A stretch of 64,000 nucleotides of DNA from Rhodanobacter lindaniclasticus (GCF_004799035.1 NZ_MWIO01000017.1:32926-96925); one strand, 5' to 3'; shown: positions 18,654 to 30,194, counted from the stretch's first letter. The notes: a model not told the origin generated them from the letters alone. Made by a program: numbers and translations.

Positions 18654-20726
18654 TCAGCCGGCCACGCTGCTCAGCGCCACGTACGGCTCTTCGTGGGCGG
18701 TGGGATGGTTGGTACGCCAGGCCTTGACCAGCGAGCGCAGGCAGAACAGCACCATCACCACGACCAGCGCCATGAACAGGCCGGTGAGGGCCATGTCGAC
18801 GTAGTTGTTGGTGACGATCTGCTGCATGGCGGTGGTGGTCTTGGCCGGCGCCAGCAACCGGCCCTGCTGCATGGCGTCGGCGTACTTGTTGGCCGCGGCG
18901 GTGAAGCTGATCGGGCCGACCAGCTTCTGGTAGCCGGCGGTGAGCGTGCAGATGATCAGCCACAGCGCCGGGATGCCGGGCACCCAAACGTAGCGCTCGC
19001 GCTTGAGTTTCACCACCACCACGGTAGCCAGCATCAGCGCGATCGCGGCCAGCATCTGGTTGGCGATGCCGAACAGCGGCCACAAGGTGTTGATGCCGCC
19101 CAGCGGGTCGACCGCACCCTGGTACAGGAAGTAGCCCCAGATGAACACGCAGATCGCGGTCGCCAGCAGGTTGCCGGCCCACGAGTCGGTTTCCTGCAGC
19201 GGCTTGTGGATCAGGCCGGCGATCTCCTGGATCATGAAGCGGCCCACGCGCGTGCCGGCGTCCACCGTGGTGAGGATGAACAGCGCCTCGAACAGGATCG
19301 CGTAGTGGTACCAGAACGCCGTCAGGCCGCCGGAGGGCATGATGTTGTGCAGCAGTTGTGCCATGCCCACGGCCAGCGTGGGGGCGCCGCCGGCACGGCT
19401 GAGAATGCTGTTCTCGCCAATGTCTTTCGCGGTCTGCAGCAATTGATCCGGCGTCACCACGAAGCCCCACTGGCTGATCGTGGTGGCCGCGTCCTGCACG
19501 GTACTGCCGATGATTGCGCTCGGCGAGTTCATCGCGAAGTACACGCCCGGGTGCAGGTAGGCGGCGGCGATCAGCGCCATGATCGCCACGAACGCCTCCA
19601 TCAGCATGCCGCCGTAGCCGACCATGCGCGCCTGGCCCTCGTTGGCCAGCAGCTTGGGCGTGGTGCCCGAGGCGATGATCGAGTGCCAGCCCGACACCGC
19701 GCCGCAGGCGATGGTGATGAACAGGAACGGGAACAGGTCGCCGGCGAACACCGGGCCGGTACCGTCGATGAAACGCGTCACCGCCGGCATCTGCAGGTCG
19801 GGCGCGGTGATCAGGATGGCCAGCGCCAGCAGCGCGATGGTGCCGATCTTGAGGAAGGTGGAAAGGTAATCGCGCGGCGCCAGCAGCAGCCACACCGGCA
19901 GTACCGAGGCGACGAAGCCGTAGCCGATCAGCCACCAGGCCAGCGTCTTGGCATCCATGTCGAACAGCGGCGCCAGCGTGGCCGAGTCGGCCACGAACTT
20001 GCCGGCCCAGATCGAGAGCAGCAGCAGGATCAGGCCGATGATCGACACTTCGAGAATGCGTCCCGGCCGGAACCAGCGCATGTAGCCGCCCATCAGGAAC
20101 GCGATCGGGATGGTGCAGGCCACGGTGAACGTGCCCCACGGGCTGTGCGTCAGCGCCTTGACCACCACCAGCGCCAGCACCGCCAGCACGATCATCATCA
20201 GCACCAGCACGCCGATCATCGCCACCAGGCCGGGCATCGGGCCGAGCTCCTCGCGCAGCATGTGGCCGAGCGAGCGGGCGTCGCGGCGCAGCGACAGGCC
20301 GAGGATCATGAAATCCTGCACCGCGCCGGCAAACACCACGCCGAACAGGATCCACAGCGTGCCGGGCAGGTAGCCCATCTGCGCGGCCAGTACCGGGCCG
20401 ACCAGCGGGCCGGCGCCGGCAATCGCGGCGAAGTGGTGGCCGAATACCACCCACTTGTCGGTGGGTACGTAGTCGAGCCCGTCGTTGCGCAGCACCGAGG
20501 GCGGTGCGCGGGTGGGATCCAGCCGCAATACCGAGTGCTCGACGAACTTGCCGTAGAAGCGGAAGCCGATCGAGAACACCGCGATGGCCGCGGCCACCAG
20601 CCAGATCGCGTTGACCGGTTCGCCCCGTCTGAGCGCCACCACGCCGAGGCAGACTGCACCGATGATGGCGACGGCGATCCAGACCAGTTTGCTGGCGACA
20701 CCGGGCTTGCGCATGGCCATTTGCAT
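18654..20726 (-). CDS. cstA: Carbon starvation protein CstA (peptide/pyruvate transporter family)
   Basis: 690 residues with about 16 membrane helices. The CstA family N-terminus (AIWLVAAAIAVFSIGFRFYGKFVEHSVL), FGHHFAAIAGAGPLVGPVLAAQMGYLPG and GCGAVSGWHSIIASGTTPK-like blocks (here ACGAVSGWHS) are clear. Family members take up peptides or pyruvate under carbon limitation. The ATG at 20726 has AGGAGA on the minus strand; a much longer frame upstream of it is antisense shadow. Paired with ybdD. Confidence 0.93.
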   Translation of the reverse strand: MQMAMRKPGVASKLVWIAVAIIGAVCLGVVALRRGEPVNAIWLVAAAIAVFSIGFRFYGKFVEHSVLRLDPTRAPPSVLRNDGLDYVPTDKWVVFGHHFAAIAGAGPLVGPVLAAQMGYLPGTLWILFGVVFAGAVQDFMILGLSLRRDARSLGHMLREELGPMPGLVAMIGVLVLMMIVLAVLALVVVKALTHSPWGTFTVACTIPIAFLMGGYMRWFRPGRILEVSIIGLILLLLSIWAGKFVADSATLAPLFDMDAKTLAWWLIGYGFVASVLPVWLLLAPRDYLSTFLKIGTIALLALAILITAPDLQMPAVTRFIDGTGPVFAGDLFPFLFITIACGAVSGWHSIIASGTTPKLLANEGQARMVGYGGMLMEAFVAIMALIAAAYLHPGVYFAMNSPSAIIGSTVQDAATTISQWGFVVTPDQLLQTAKDIGENSILSRAGGAPTLAVGMAQLLHNIMPSGGLTAFWYHYAILFEALFILTTVDAGTRVGRFMIQEIAGLIHKPLQETDSWAGNLLATAICVFIWGYFLYQGAVDPLGGINTLWPLFGIANQMLAAIALMLATVVVVKLKRERYVWVPGIPALWLIICTLTAGYQKLVGPISFTAAANKYADAMQQGRLLAPAKTTTAMQQIVTNNYVDMALTGLFMALVVVMVLFCLRSLVKAWRTNHPTAHEEPYVALSSVAG

Positions 20727-20897
20727 GACGGTTCTCCTCGGCAATAACGCAAGAATCGTCCCGCCGGCGGCGGGGGTCAATCCCGCATGGGGCCCGCAGG
20801 CACTAGCCTTTGGTCGAATGGCGCTGGCCGTCCGGACCGGCCAGGGGGTGCGTCGCGGCGCTACACTGGCTGCCCTGTCCACTGCACGGAGTTCGTC

Positions 20898-21680
20898 ATG
20901 CGCACCTGGGCCCATTGCGGTTTGCTGGCTGTCCTCGCGCTGGCCGTGAGCGTGCCGGCCAGTGCCACCGGCCAGTTCAAGGACCTGCTGAACAAGCTCA
21001 AGCAGTCCAGCCACGCCACCTCCTCCGACGCCAGCCAGCTGCCGAGCAGCGACATCGCCGCGGGACTCAAGGAGGCGCTGGCCAAGGGCACCACCAGCGC
21101 GATCAACAGCCTGGGCCGCGACGGCGGCTTCTGGAACAACCCCAAGGTGCGCATCCCGCTGCCGGGCAAGCTCGAACAGGCCGGCAAGCTGGCGCGCCAG
21201 CTGGGCCAGGGGGCGAAGGTGGATGCGTTCGAGCAGAGCATGAACCGCGCCGCGGAGAAGGCGGTGCCGCAGGTGGCGGAGATCTTCGGCGACGCGATCC
21301 GCAAGATGACGCTGAGCGACGCGCGCGGCATCCTCACCGGCGGCGACCACGCGGCCACCGACTACTTTCGCCGCGTGGCCGGCGACGCGCTGACCGCGCG
21401 CATCCACCCGATCGTGGCCAACGCCACCGACAGCGTGGGCGTCACCCAGAAGTACAAGGCGTTCACCTCCGGCAGCAGCGGTGGCGCGCTGGGCGGCCTG
21501 CTGGGCGCGCTGGGCGAGGGCAAGTCGGCGCAAGGTGGCAGCGCGCTGGACCTGGACGACTACGTCACCGCCCGGACCCTCGATGGCCTGTTCACCGAGA
21601 TCGCCGCGCAGGAGCAGTCGATCCGCACCAACCCCGCCGCGCGCACCACCGATCTGCTGAAGAAGGTGTTCGGGCACTGA
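20898..21680 (+). CDS. DUF4197 family secreted protein
   Basis: 260 residues with a signal peptide ([16 protein letters not shown]). The mature protein follows the DUF4197 pattern: [45 protein letters not shown], a helical core and a C-terminal [26 protein letters not shown]. The family is periplasmic or outer-membrane associated with no assigned function. TACACT at 20861-20866 may be the -10. It is divergent from cstA. Confidence 0.82.
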   Translation: MRTWAHCGLLAVLALAVSVPASATGQFKDLLNKLKQSSHATSSDASQLPSSDIAAGLKEALAKGTTSAINSLGRDGGFWNNPKVRIPLPGKLEQAGKLARQLGQGAKVDAFEQSMNRAAEKAVPQVAEIFGDAIRKMTLSDARGILTGGDHAATDYFRRVAGDALTARIHPIVANATDSVGVTQKYKAFTSGSSGGALGGLLGALGEGKSAQGGSALDLDDYVTARTLDGLFTEIAAQEQSIRTNPAARTTDLLKKVFGH

Positions 21681-21696
21681 CGGGAGAGGACTCCCG
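21681..21696 (+). terminator. Short hairpin after the DUF4197 gene
   Basis: CGGGAG-AGGA-CTCCCG starts right after the DUF4197 stop. The stem is six GC-rich pairs and no T run follows, so it may be a weak terminator or an RNA 3' stabiliser. Confidence 0.3.
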
Positions 21697-21760
21697 CTGG
21701 CACATGCCGCGTTCACGCGGACGCAGGCAGGATGGCCGGCATGGCGAGGACGAGGCAGGC

Positions 21761-22297
21761 ATGATCCACGAGATTCTCAAGATGGGCGACCCCCGGCTGC
21801 TGCGCATCGCGCCGCCGGTACCGGCGGCGATGTTCGGCAGCGAGGAGCTGGACACCCTGGTCGCCGACATGTTCGAAACGATGCACGCCGCCGATGGCGT
21901 GGGCCTGGCGGCACCGCAGATCGGCGTGAACCTGCAGCTGGTCATCTTCGGTTTCGATCATTCCGATCGCTATCCCGACGCCCCCGAGGTGCCGCGCACG
22001 GTCCTCCTCAACCCGGTGATCACGCCGCTGTCGCAGGACATGGAGGTCGGCTGGGAGGGTTGTTTGTCGGTGCCGGGCCTGAGCGGCGCGGTGAGCCGCT
22101 TCTCGCTGATCCGCTACGAGGGCGTCGACCCGAGTGGCGCCCGCATCGCGCGCACCGCCCAGGGCTTCCACGCGCGGGTGGTGCAGCACGAGTGCGACCA
22201 CCTGATCGGCCGGCTGTACCCCTCGCGGATCACCGACTTCAGCAAGTTCGGCTACACCGAGGTGCTGTTTCCCGACCGCCCGCCCGCGGAAGCCTGA
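21761..22297 (+). CDS. def: Peptide deformylase
   Basis: Removes the formyl group from new proteins; a metalloenzyme. 178 residues. The three family motifs are present: [10 protein letters not shown] (about 47-56), EGCLSVPG with metal ligand C101, and HECDH with ligands H143 and H147 and catalytic E144. It is not next to fmt, the common arrangement, so it may be one of two deformylases in the genome; that is inference. The ATG at 21761 gives the family start [13 protein letters not shown]. Confidence 0.93.
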   Translation: MIHEILKMGDPRLLRIAPPVPAAMFGSEELDTLVADMFETMHAADGVGLAAPQIGVNLQLVIFGFDHSDRYPDAPEVPRTVLLNPVITPLSQDMEVGWEGCLSVPGLSGAVSRFSLIRYEGVDPSGARIARTAQGFHARVVQHECDHLIGRLYPSRITDFSKFGYTEVLFPDRPPAEA

Positions 22298-22379
22298 ACA
22301 CGACGCTCAAGTGGCGGCCCGGCCTGCCGTTAAGAGGCCATGAGCCCACGCTTGCGCAACCCGTCTGGCGGCACCGATC

Positions 22380-22405
22380 GGCCGGGGAGCCTCGTCTCCC
22401 CGGCC
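22380..22405. terminator. Strong GC hairpin between def and the next gene
   Basis: GGCCGGGGAG and CTCCCCGGCC form a perfect 10-bp stem around a 6-base loop. There is no T run. It lies 27 bases before the next gene, so it could end def transcription or fold in that gene's leader. Confidence 0.4.
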
Positions 22406-22431
22406 GCCCCCGCGCATGGGGGGTGCCGTCC

Positions 22432-22800
22432 ATGAACCACCATCCCAAGCGTCCCTCGGGACACACGGTCGACTGGAACGACCCGCAGCTGCAATCGCTG
22501 CTGGACAAGACCGACGGCTGGAGTCTCGACAACCGCGGCGTGTTCTCCCCGGTACCGTGCGAACTGCACATCGGCTGGGGTGCCGGCGCGGTGCGCGGCG
22601 CCACCCTGGTGTTCGAGCGCGAGGGCGTGATGGTGATCGAGGCGAACTTCTCGATCCAGGTCGGCGAAAAGCTGCGCATCGACCGCATCGTGCTGGGCTC
22701 GCTGCGTTCCAATTGGGGCACGGTGGTGGAAGGCCGCGCAGGCCACCGCGCGGAGGATCGCGCCAACGGCACCCGGGTGTACTGGGTGCACGTGCGCTGA
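22432..22800 (+). CDS. Small hypothetical protein
   Basis: 122 residues, no signal peptide or membrane helix. The centre reads as alternating beta strands (ATLVFEREGVMVIEANFSIQVGEKLRIDRIVLG) ending in WGTVVEGRAGHR and VYWVHVR. The shape is of a small beta-barrel; no family assigned. The ATG is 26 bases after a strong hairpin. A PilZ-like fold was considered, but the key RxxxR and DxSxxG motifs are not seen. Confidence 0.55.
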   Translation: MNHHPKRPSGHTVDWNDPQLQSLLDKTDGWSLDNRGVFSPVPCELHIGWGAGAVRGATLVFEREGVMVIEANFSIQVGEKLRIDRIVLGSLRSNWGTVVEGRAGHRAEDRANGTRVYWVHVR

Positions 22801-22828
22801 AGCCGCGCGGGGCGGTGCCCGCGACCGC

Positions 22829-23818
22829 TCAGCCGCGGCGTGTCTGCGCGAAGCGCGATCGATAAGCCGCCGGGCTGATCGCCAGCTTGCGCCGGAAATG
22901 ATGGCGCAGCGTGATCGCGCTGCCGAAGCCGCACTGCCCGGCAATCGCGTCGATGGAGAGCGTCGAGCTTTCCAGCAATTCGCGCGCACGATCCACCCGC
23001 GCGCCGATCAGCCAATGCACCGGACTGGTGCCGGTGGCCTGCCTGAAGTGGCGCATGAAGCTGCGTTCGCTCATCGCCGCCAGCGCGGCCAGCTCGGCGA
23101 TCGGCTGGGGGCGCGCCAGTCGTCGCAGCATGGTGTCCATCACCCTCGACAGGGGGTCGGCTTCGCGCTTCGCTACCGGCCGTTCGACGAATTGCGCCTG
23201 GCCGCCGTCGCGATGTGGCGGGATCACCAGCCGCCGCGCGACCTGGTTGGCGATGTCCGGGCCGTGGTCGCGGCGCACCAGATGCAGGCACAGGTCCAGC
23301 CCGGCCGCGCTGCCGGCAGAGGTGAGCAACTGACCCTCGTCGACGTACAGCACCGCCGGGTCGACCGCGATGCGCGGATACTTGCGTTGCAGCGTCTCGG
23401 CGTAGCGCCAGTGGGTGGCGGCGCGCCGGCCATCGAGCAGGCCGGTGGCCGCCAGCACGAACGCACCGGAACAGATCGACAGCAGCCGCGCGCCGCGCGC
23501 ATGCGCTTCGCGCAGCGCGTCCAGCACCCGCGCGGGTACCGGTGCGTCGATGCCCTTCCAGCCGGGGATGATGATGGTGCCGGCCTCGACCAAACGCTCC
23601 AGTCCGGCGTCAGCCACCATCCGCATGCCGTGCGCGCCGCGCAAGGGGCCGCGTTCGGCGGCGCAGGTTTCGAAGCGATACCAGGGTGACCTCAGCTCTG
23701 GTCGCGGCAGCCCGAACACCTCGGCGGCACAGGCGAATTCGAAGCCGCACAGGCCGTCGTAGACCAGCGCGGCGACCAGCGGGTTGGGTGCTTTGCGGGT
23801 GGTGCGCCGTGTTGGCAT
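22829..23818 (-). CDS. ftrA: FtrA-like AraC-family regulator with GATase1-like domain
   Basis: 329 residues. The N-terminal DJ-1/PfpI-type domain (VAALVYDGLCGFEFACAAEVFG to about 190) has the nucleophile-elbow-like LLSICSGAFVLAATG. The C-terminal 100 residues are two AraC helix-turn-helices ending ITLRHHFRRKLAISPAAYRSRF. This architecture is the FtrA/GlxA type of activator. It is divergent from a rhodanese gene with 87 bases between, an arrangement seen for ftrA in other bacteria, so it likely controls that gene. Confidence 0.82.
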   Translation of the reverse strand: MPTRRTTRKAPNPLVAALVYDGLCGFEFACAAEVFGLPRPELRSPWYRFETCAAERGPLRGAHGMRMVADAGLERLVEAGTIIIPGWKGIDAPVPARVLDALREAHARGARLLSICSGAFVLAATGLLDGRRAATHWRYAETLQRKYPRIAVDPAVLYVDEGQLLTSAGSAAGLDLCLHLVRRDHGPDIANQVARRLVIPPHRDGGQAQFVERPVAKREADPLSRVMDTMLRRLARPQPIAELAALAAMSERSFMRHFRQATGTSPVHWLIGARVDRARELLESSTLSIDAIAGQCGFGSAITLRHHFRRKLAISPAAYRSRFAQTRRG

Positions 23819-23905
23819 GATTTGATCGAATCGTGTCGTTTCCGCCAATTGTGCGCGGCTCGCCGCGCTTCGACAATGTGGCTCCCGTCCACCCCGGAAG
23901 CCGCC

Positions 23906-24313
23906 ATGTCGAACGCCGTCACCCAGATTCCCGCCGCGCCGTCCGCGCTGGCGCTGCAGCATTTCGAGGCCACGTTCGCTTTCGAGACCGACTGCTGGGA
24001 CACGCACGATGCCCTGCAGCAGGAGAGTCCCGGTTTCGTGCTGATCGATGCGCGCAGCCCTGCGTTGTACGAGCGCGGACACGTTCCCGGCGCGGTGAAC
24101 ATCCCGCACGGAAAGCTCATCGAATCGCGCCTGGCGAAGTACCCGGCGTCGACCCTGTTCGTGGTGTATTGTGCCGGCCCGCATTGCAACGGCGCGGCAC
24201 GCGCCGCGGTGCGTCTGGCGCGGCTGGGCCGGCCGGTGAAGCTGATGGCCGGTGGCATCACCGGCTGGATCGATGAAGGTTTCGAACTGGCCAGCGGGGC
24301 CGACAAGGGTTGA
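23906..24313 (+). CDS. Rhodanese-like sulfurtransferase domain protein
   Basis: 135 residues, one rhodanese domain. DARSPALYERGHVPGAVNIPHG is the CH2A-type motif and the active-site cysteine is C89 in VVYCAGPHCNGA. A second cysteine (C94) follows in the loop. It transfers sulfane sulfur to an acceptor that cannot be identified from sequence. Divergent from the FtrA-like regulator. Confidence 0.85.
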   Translation: MSNAVTQIPAAPSALALQHFEATFAFETDCWDTHDALQQESPGFVLIDARSPALYERGHVPGAVNIPHGKLIESRLAKYPASTLFVVYCAGPHCNGAARAAVRLARLGRPVKLMAGGITGWIDEGFELASGADKG

Positions 24314-24347
24314 GTCGCGGCATCGGTTCGGCCGGCATGGCACGCGA

Positions 24348-25586
24348 TCAATCACAGGCCCGCACGGGCTGGGGCGTGGCGGCGCGGGTTGCGTCACCAC
24401 GCCGGTCGAGTGCGAGCGCCATCGATCCGCCGCAGATACCCACGGCGCACACGCCCGTCCAGCCGGCGTGCGCCCACGCCACGCCGGCCACGGCCGAGCC
24501 GAGCGCGCCGCCGAGAAAAAATACGCCGGTGTACAAGCCGTTGATGCGACCGCGGGCCTCTCCCTGCAACAGGTTGACCGCGCGACGACCCAGCGCCTGG
24601 TCGGCGATGGTGCCGGCGTCGAGCAGGATCGCGGCGAGTCCCATCACGGCGATCAGCACGCCGCGCGGCAGCGCCGCGGTGGCCCACGCATTGTCGGCGA
24701 CGCCGGCCAGCAGCATCGACGCGATCAGGGTGAGATGGGCGAGGCGCAGGGCGATCCGCGATTTGCCGGCGTCACCGAGCCGGCCGGCGATCGGCGCGCT
24801 GATCGCGCCACTGACGCCGGCCAGCGCGAACACCGCGATGCCGACGGCGCCGAAGCCGAACGGCGATGCGGACAGCGGCAGCGCGACTAGGCTCCAGAAC
24901 GCACTGAACGCGGCGAAGCTCGACGCCGCCGACAGCGCCCGACGACGCAACACCGGCTCCGCGCGCCACAGCATGGCCAGCGAGCCGACCAGGGCGCGAT
25001 ACGGCACCGTCGCCGGTGGCCGCCGACGCGGCAGCCGCCGCGCCAGCGCCGCGTCGAGCAGCACGATGGCGATGGCGAGCAGGGCATAGCCGGCGCGCCA
25101 GCCGAAGTGCTCGGCGACCAGGCTGGCCAGTGGGCGCGACAGCATCCCGCCCAGCAACAGCCCGCTCATGATGTTGCCGATCACGCGGCCGCGCTGCGCT
25201 TCCACCGTCATCGCTGCCGCCAGCGGCACCAGCATCTGGATCGAGCAGGTGGTCACGCCGATCACGAAACTGATGGCAAGGAACCCCGCCGGCGCGATCG
25301 GACAGGCTGCGATCGCGAGCGCCGCGGCGTTGGTCGCCAGCGTGGCCAGGATTAGCCGGCGGTTCTCGACCAGGTCGCACAGCGGTACCAGCAGGAACAG
25401 GCCCGCGGCATAACCGGCCAGGATCAGCGTGCTGACCAGACCGGCTTCGGCCGGCGTCAGGCTCAGCGAAGCGGCGATCAGCCCCACCAGCGGCTGCGGC
25501 AGGTACAGGCTGACCACGATCACCCCGGTGGCCAGCGCGAACAGGCGCACTGGCACCGGCGCGAGCGGGGCGTCCGCCGTGCTCAT
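24348..25586 (-). CDS. MFS transporter (AraJ/YtbD-like)
   Basis: 412 residues with 12 hydrophobic helices. The first loop has ENRRLILATL, the shortened motif A, and the N-terminal ...SLYLPQPLVGLIAASLSLTPAEAGLVSTLILAGYAAGLFLLVPLCD resembles drug or sugar-efflux MFS proteins. The start overlaps the stop of the SnoaL-like gene by four bases (ATGA), so the two are coupled. Substrate unknown. Confidence 0.82.
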   Translation of the reverse strand: MSTADAPLAPVPVRLFALATGVIVVSLYLPQPLVGLIAASLSLTPAEAGLVSTLILAGYAAGLFLLVPLCDLVENRRLILATLATNAAALAIAACPIAPAGFLAISFVIGVTTCSIQMLVPLAAAMTVEAQRGRVIGNIMSGLLLGGMLSRPLASLVAEHFGWRAGYALLAIAIVLLDAALARRLPRRRPPATVPYRALVGSLAMLWRAEPVLRRRALSAASSFAAFSAFWSLVALPLSASPFGFGAVGIAVFALAGVSGAISAPIAGRLGDAGKSRIALRLAHLTLIASMLLAGVADNAWATAALPRGVLIAVMGLAAILLDAGTIADQALGRRAVNLLQGEARGRINGLYTGVFFLGGALGSAVAGVAWAHAGWTGVCAVGICGGSMALALDRRGDATRAATPQPVRACD

Positions 25587-26059
25587 TGCACAGCCTCCCG
25601 GTAGGCGGCGAGCTGGACCGGGTCGTCGAACGAGCCGTGGTGGTGCACCTGGCGCCAGGCGCCGCCGATGTGGCGAAACAGGCGGCTGGTGCGGATCGCC
25701 GGCTCCAGCCGCAGGCCCTCGCGTTCCAGCGTGCCGCGCTCGCGGCCCACGGCGTAGAACATGTCACCGGCGTCGCCCGGCCCGATCCGATGCAAGGTGT
25801 AGTCGTGGAACTTCACGCGCACCCGCGCCTTGCCTTCGAAAATGCGCTGGTACACCGCGCGGATCGCCGGCCAGCCGCGTGCGATGCCGCCGAGCGGATT
25901 GCTCATCGACACGTCGTCGCCGTGGTGCCAGCTGCGCGCCATCGCCTCGATGTCGCAGCTGTTGAAGGCGCGGTAGAAGGCGCTCAGGGCGGCCAGCGGC
26001 GAGTCGGGATCGAGGCCGGTTTCGTTGCCGTCGATCACGGTCGGGAGTTGCGTTGGCAT
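25583..26059 (-). CDS. SnoaL-like / NTF2-fold protein
   Basis: 158 residues with the NTF2-fold pattern: an N-terminal helix (SPLAALSAFYRAFNSCDIEAMARSW), ...MSNPLGGIARGWPAIRAVYQRIFEG, and C-terminal strands ending RLFRHIGGAWRQVHHHGSFDDP. Family members are small enzymes or binding proteins. It is the first gene of a two-gene operon with the MFS transporter and is divergent from a LysR gene at 26169, which may control both. Confidence 0.78.
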   Translation of the reverse strand: MPTQLPTVIDGNETGLDPDSPLAALSAFYRAFNSCDIEAMARSWHHGDDVSMSNPLGGIARGWPAIRAVYQRIFEGKARVRVKFHDYTLHRIGPGDAGDMFYAVGRERGTLEREGLRLEPAIRTSRLFRHIGGAWRQVHHHGSFDDPVQLAAYREAVQ

Positions 26060-26168
26060 GGGGGCCTCCGGGTGGGCCGGGGAGTGGGGGCGTCATTCTT
26101 TGCCCCGGATCCGTCTGGGAGAATAGGCGTTAGCATGGAAGGACTATCACGCTGCAAGGGAGAATGTC

Positions 26169-27065
26169 ATGGCCAGCCTGGACGATTACCGGGTCTTCAT
26201 CGCCGTGGTGGAGCAGGGCAACCTGAGCGCCGCCGCGCGCTACCTGCAGCGCTCGCTGCAGGCGGTGAGCCGGTCGCTGGCGGCGCTGGAGCATGAACTG
26301 GGCGTGGAGCTGATCCAGCGCACCACGCGGCGAGCGCAGCCCAGCGCGGCGGGGCTGGCGTTCCATGCGCGGCTGAAGACCGCGCTGGCCGACATCGAGT
26401 TGGCGCGCAGCGAGTTGGCCAGGCACGGCGCGCGCATCGACGGCACGCTGCGCATCGGCGGTTCCACCCAGTTCAGCGCGCCGCACCTGGTGCCGGTGGT
26501 GGCGGCCTTCATGGAGCGCTATCCGGACGTCGCCGTGGAGCTGGTGGTGGCCGACCATCGCGCCGACCTGCAGCGCGAGAAACTGGATGCGGCGGTGCGG
26601 ATGGGCCCGTTGCCGGACAGCCGTCTGCACGCGCGCCAGCTTGGCATGTTGCGCGTGGTGACGGTGGGCGCGCCCGGCTATTTCGCCCGCCATGGCCGCC
26701 CGCAGACACCGGCAGACCTGCGTCGCCACCAGTGCATCGTGCGCCGCTCGGCCGAAGACGCGCGCCGCTGGAGCTATCGGCGCGGCAACCGGCGGCAATC
26801 GGTGGAGGTGTGTGGCCGCTTCAGCGCCGACAACGCGGCTGCCTGCAATGCGGCCGTCGTGGCCGGGCTCGGCATCGGCACCGCCGCACTGTGGCAGGTG
26901 CGCGGCCTGCTCGACCAGGGCCGGCTGGAAACCGTGCTCGATGACTGGCAATTGCCGGGCCAGGCGGTGCACATGGTCTGGTCGCCGACGCGACAACTGC
27001 CGGCACGCACGCGGGCCTTCATCGACTTCGTGGCGGCGCGCTGGACTCTCGAACCGCCAGGTTGA
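26169..27065 (+). CDS. LysR-family transcriptional regulator
   Basis: 298 residues. The helix-turn-helix (VFIAVVEQGNLSAAARYLQRSLQAVSRSLAALEHELGVEL) is at about 7-45, followed by a substrate-binding domain with GTLRIGGSTQFSAPHLVPVV. It is divergent from the SnoaL/MFS pair with 109 bases between, the usual LysR arrangement, so those genes are its likely targets. Confidence 0.88.
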   Translation: MASLDDYRVFIAVVEQGNLSAAARYLQRSLQAVSRSLAALEHELGVELIQRTTRRAQPSAAGLAFHARLKTALADIELARSELARHGARIDGTLRIGGSTQFSAPHLVPVVAAFMERYPDVAVELVVADHRADLQREKLDAAVRMGPLPDSRLHARQLGMLRVVTVGAPGYFARHGRPQTPADLRRHQCIVRRSAEDARRWSYRRGNRRQSVEVCGRFSADNAAACNAAVVAGLGIGTAALWQVRGLLDQGRLETVLDDWQLPGQAVHMVWSPTRQLPARTRAFIDFVAARWTLEPPG

Positions 27066-27267
27066 TCCAGCGGCGTGACGGGGCGGTCGTCACTGCTCTG
27101 GCTCGGCAAGGGGGAAGGCGGTGATGAAGCGCCGCGCATGCAAGACCATCGGTGAGCGACGCGACGGCGGGGCAGCCAACGGTCCCTGAATGCCCGGCGG
27201 CGCAAGGTGTCCGGGAGACGGCCATCCGTCCGGGAGAGGTTCGGTGAAGAAAGAAGACGAGACACAC

Positions 27268-27499
27268 ATGCAGATCGTTTCCGCGGACATCAGTTCGGAA
27301 TCGCTGACCGGCATGGTGATTTTCCGGCCGCACTGCGTGTCCCGTTCGGGGCGCAACGCGGGCGAGGCCGACAAGGGCGGCAACTGGTACGCACTGCGCC
27401 CCGCCGAAGTGCGCAGCTTCGCGCGCGCTGCTGGATGCGGCCGATGCGCTGGATCTGAAGGCGAAGATGTTGCAGGCGGAGAAGACGGCGGAGATCTGA
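27268..27499 (+). pseudogene. Small conserved-looking gene broken by a frameshift
   Basis: ATG 27268 reads QIVSADISSESLTGMVIF to AEVRSFARA, then becomes unlike protein. Shifting frame at the GCGCGCGC run (27420-27428) continues LLDAADALDLKAKMLQAEK and ends at TGA 27497-27499. The joined product is about 77 residues, with a polar start and an amphipathic helical end. The total length is one base over a multiple of three, consistent with loss of one GC dinucleotide. It may be a dead gene, a slippage-switched gene, or a sequencing error. Family unknown. Confidence 0.5.
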
Positions 27500-27526
27500 C
27501 TTGCGCGGGACCGGCGCGGCGCGAGT

Positions 27527-28345
27527 TCAGCCGCGCCGGTGCCGGTTGATCGTGTCGCGCAGTGCAAGCGTGGCGGCGCGCGCGGCGTCGGCGAAACTCT
27601 CGTCGTTGCCCGCGTAGAGGATCGCCCGCGAGGAGCTGATCATCAGGCCGGTGCCGTCGGCGGTGGCGCCATGTTGGAGCACGGCATGCACGTCGCCGCC
27701 CTGGGCGCCGATGCCGGGCACCAGCAAGGGCATGTCGCCGACCACGGCGCGCACCTTGCCCAGTTCGTCCGGCCAGGTGGCGCCGGTGACCAGCGCGCAG
27801 TTGCCGTTCGCGTTCCAGTCGCGGGTGATGGTTTCGGCCACGCGCAGGTACAGCGGCTGGCCGCCGCAATCCAGCGCCTGGAAGTCCGCGCCGCCGGGGT
27901 TGGATGTGCGGCAGAGCAGGATCACGCCCTTGTCGGCGCGGTCGAGGAACGGCTGGATCGAGTCGCGGCCGAGGTACGGGTTCAGCGTCACCGCGTCGGC
28001 CCGGTAGCGCTCGAACGCTTCGCTGGCGTAGTGCTGCGCCGTGCTGCCGATGTCGCCGCGCTTGGCGTCGAGGATCACCGGCACGCCGGGATGTTCCGCG
28101 TGGATGTGCGCGATCAGCCGTTCCAGCGTTTCCTCGGCGCGCAGCGCGGCGAAGTGCGCGATCTGCGGCTTGAACGCGCAGACCAGGTCGGCGGTGGCGT
28201 CGACGATGGCGGCGCAGAACGCGAACACCGCGTCGGGCGCGTCGCGCAGCTGCACAGGGAATTTCGCCGGTTCCGGATCGAGGCCGACACAGACCAGCGA
28301 GTCGTGGCGAACCCAGGCCTGCTGCAAAGATTGCATGAAGTGCAT
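27527..28345 (-). CDS. pyrF: Orotidine 5'-phosphate decarboxylase
   Basis: Makes UMP from OMP, the last step of pyrimidine synthesis. 272 residues, the longer type-2 form. The catalytic DAKRGD motif (Lys 95) and the phosphate-binding end [11 protein letters not shown] are present, with [18 protein letters not shown] near the C-terminus. ATG 28345 or 28336 could be the start. It is followed on its upstream side by an inverted repeat element and ettA. Confidence 0.93.
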   Translation of the reverse strand: MHFMQSLQQAWVRHDSLVCVGLDPEPAKFPVQLRDAPDAVFAFCAAIVDATADLVCAFKPQIAHFAALRAEETLERLIAHIHAEHPGVPVILDAKRGDIGSTAQHYASEAFERYRADAVTLNPYLGRDSIQPFLDRADKGVILLCRTSNPGGADFQALDCGGQPLYLRVAETITRDWNANGNCALVTGATWPDELGKVRAVVGDMPLLVPGIGAQGGDVHAVLQHGATADGTGLMISSSRAILYAGNDESFADAARAATLALRDTINRHRRG

Positions 28346-28369
28346 CGGAGTTCCCTCGTCGCCTCCTCA

Positions 28370-28504
28370 CCCTCTCTCCCCTCCGGGGAGAGGGTTGGGG
28401 CGAGGGGACAATCTTGCGTGGTCGCTGGATGTTGGTGCTGTTCTTTTGGCAGATCGAAGCCAGCCGTGGCCCCTCACCTCGATCCTCTCCCCGGAGGGGA
28501 GAGG
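28370..28504. repeat. GGGAGAGG-type inverted repeat pair between pyrF and ettA
   Basis: A unit at 28370-28407 contains the hairpin CCCTCTCTCCCC-TCC-GGGGAGAGGG followed by TTGGGGCGAGGGG. Its reverse complement, with a few changes, is at 28470-28504. About 62 bases separate them. A related pair is at 40962-41076. The structure is that of a REP/BIME element common in intergenic DNA of Xanthomonadales. Confidence 0.7.
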
Positions 28505-28526
28505 AGGCAAACGCAAAGAGCTGTAC

Positions 28527-30194
<1,668 letters not shown>

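Noticed and set aside
18588..20747. 719-residue open frame antisense to cstA
   Set aside because: Shadow of cstA; no hydrophobic pattern or motif.
22432..22800. PilZ domain protein
   Set aside because: The c-di-GMP binding motifs RxxxR and DxSxxG were not found.
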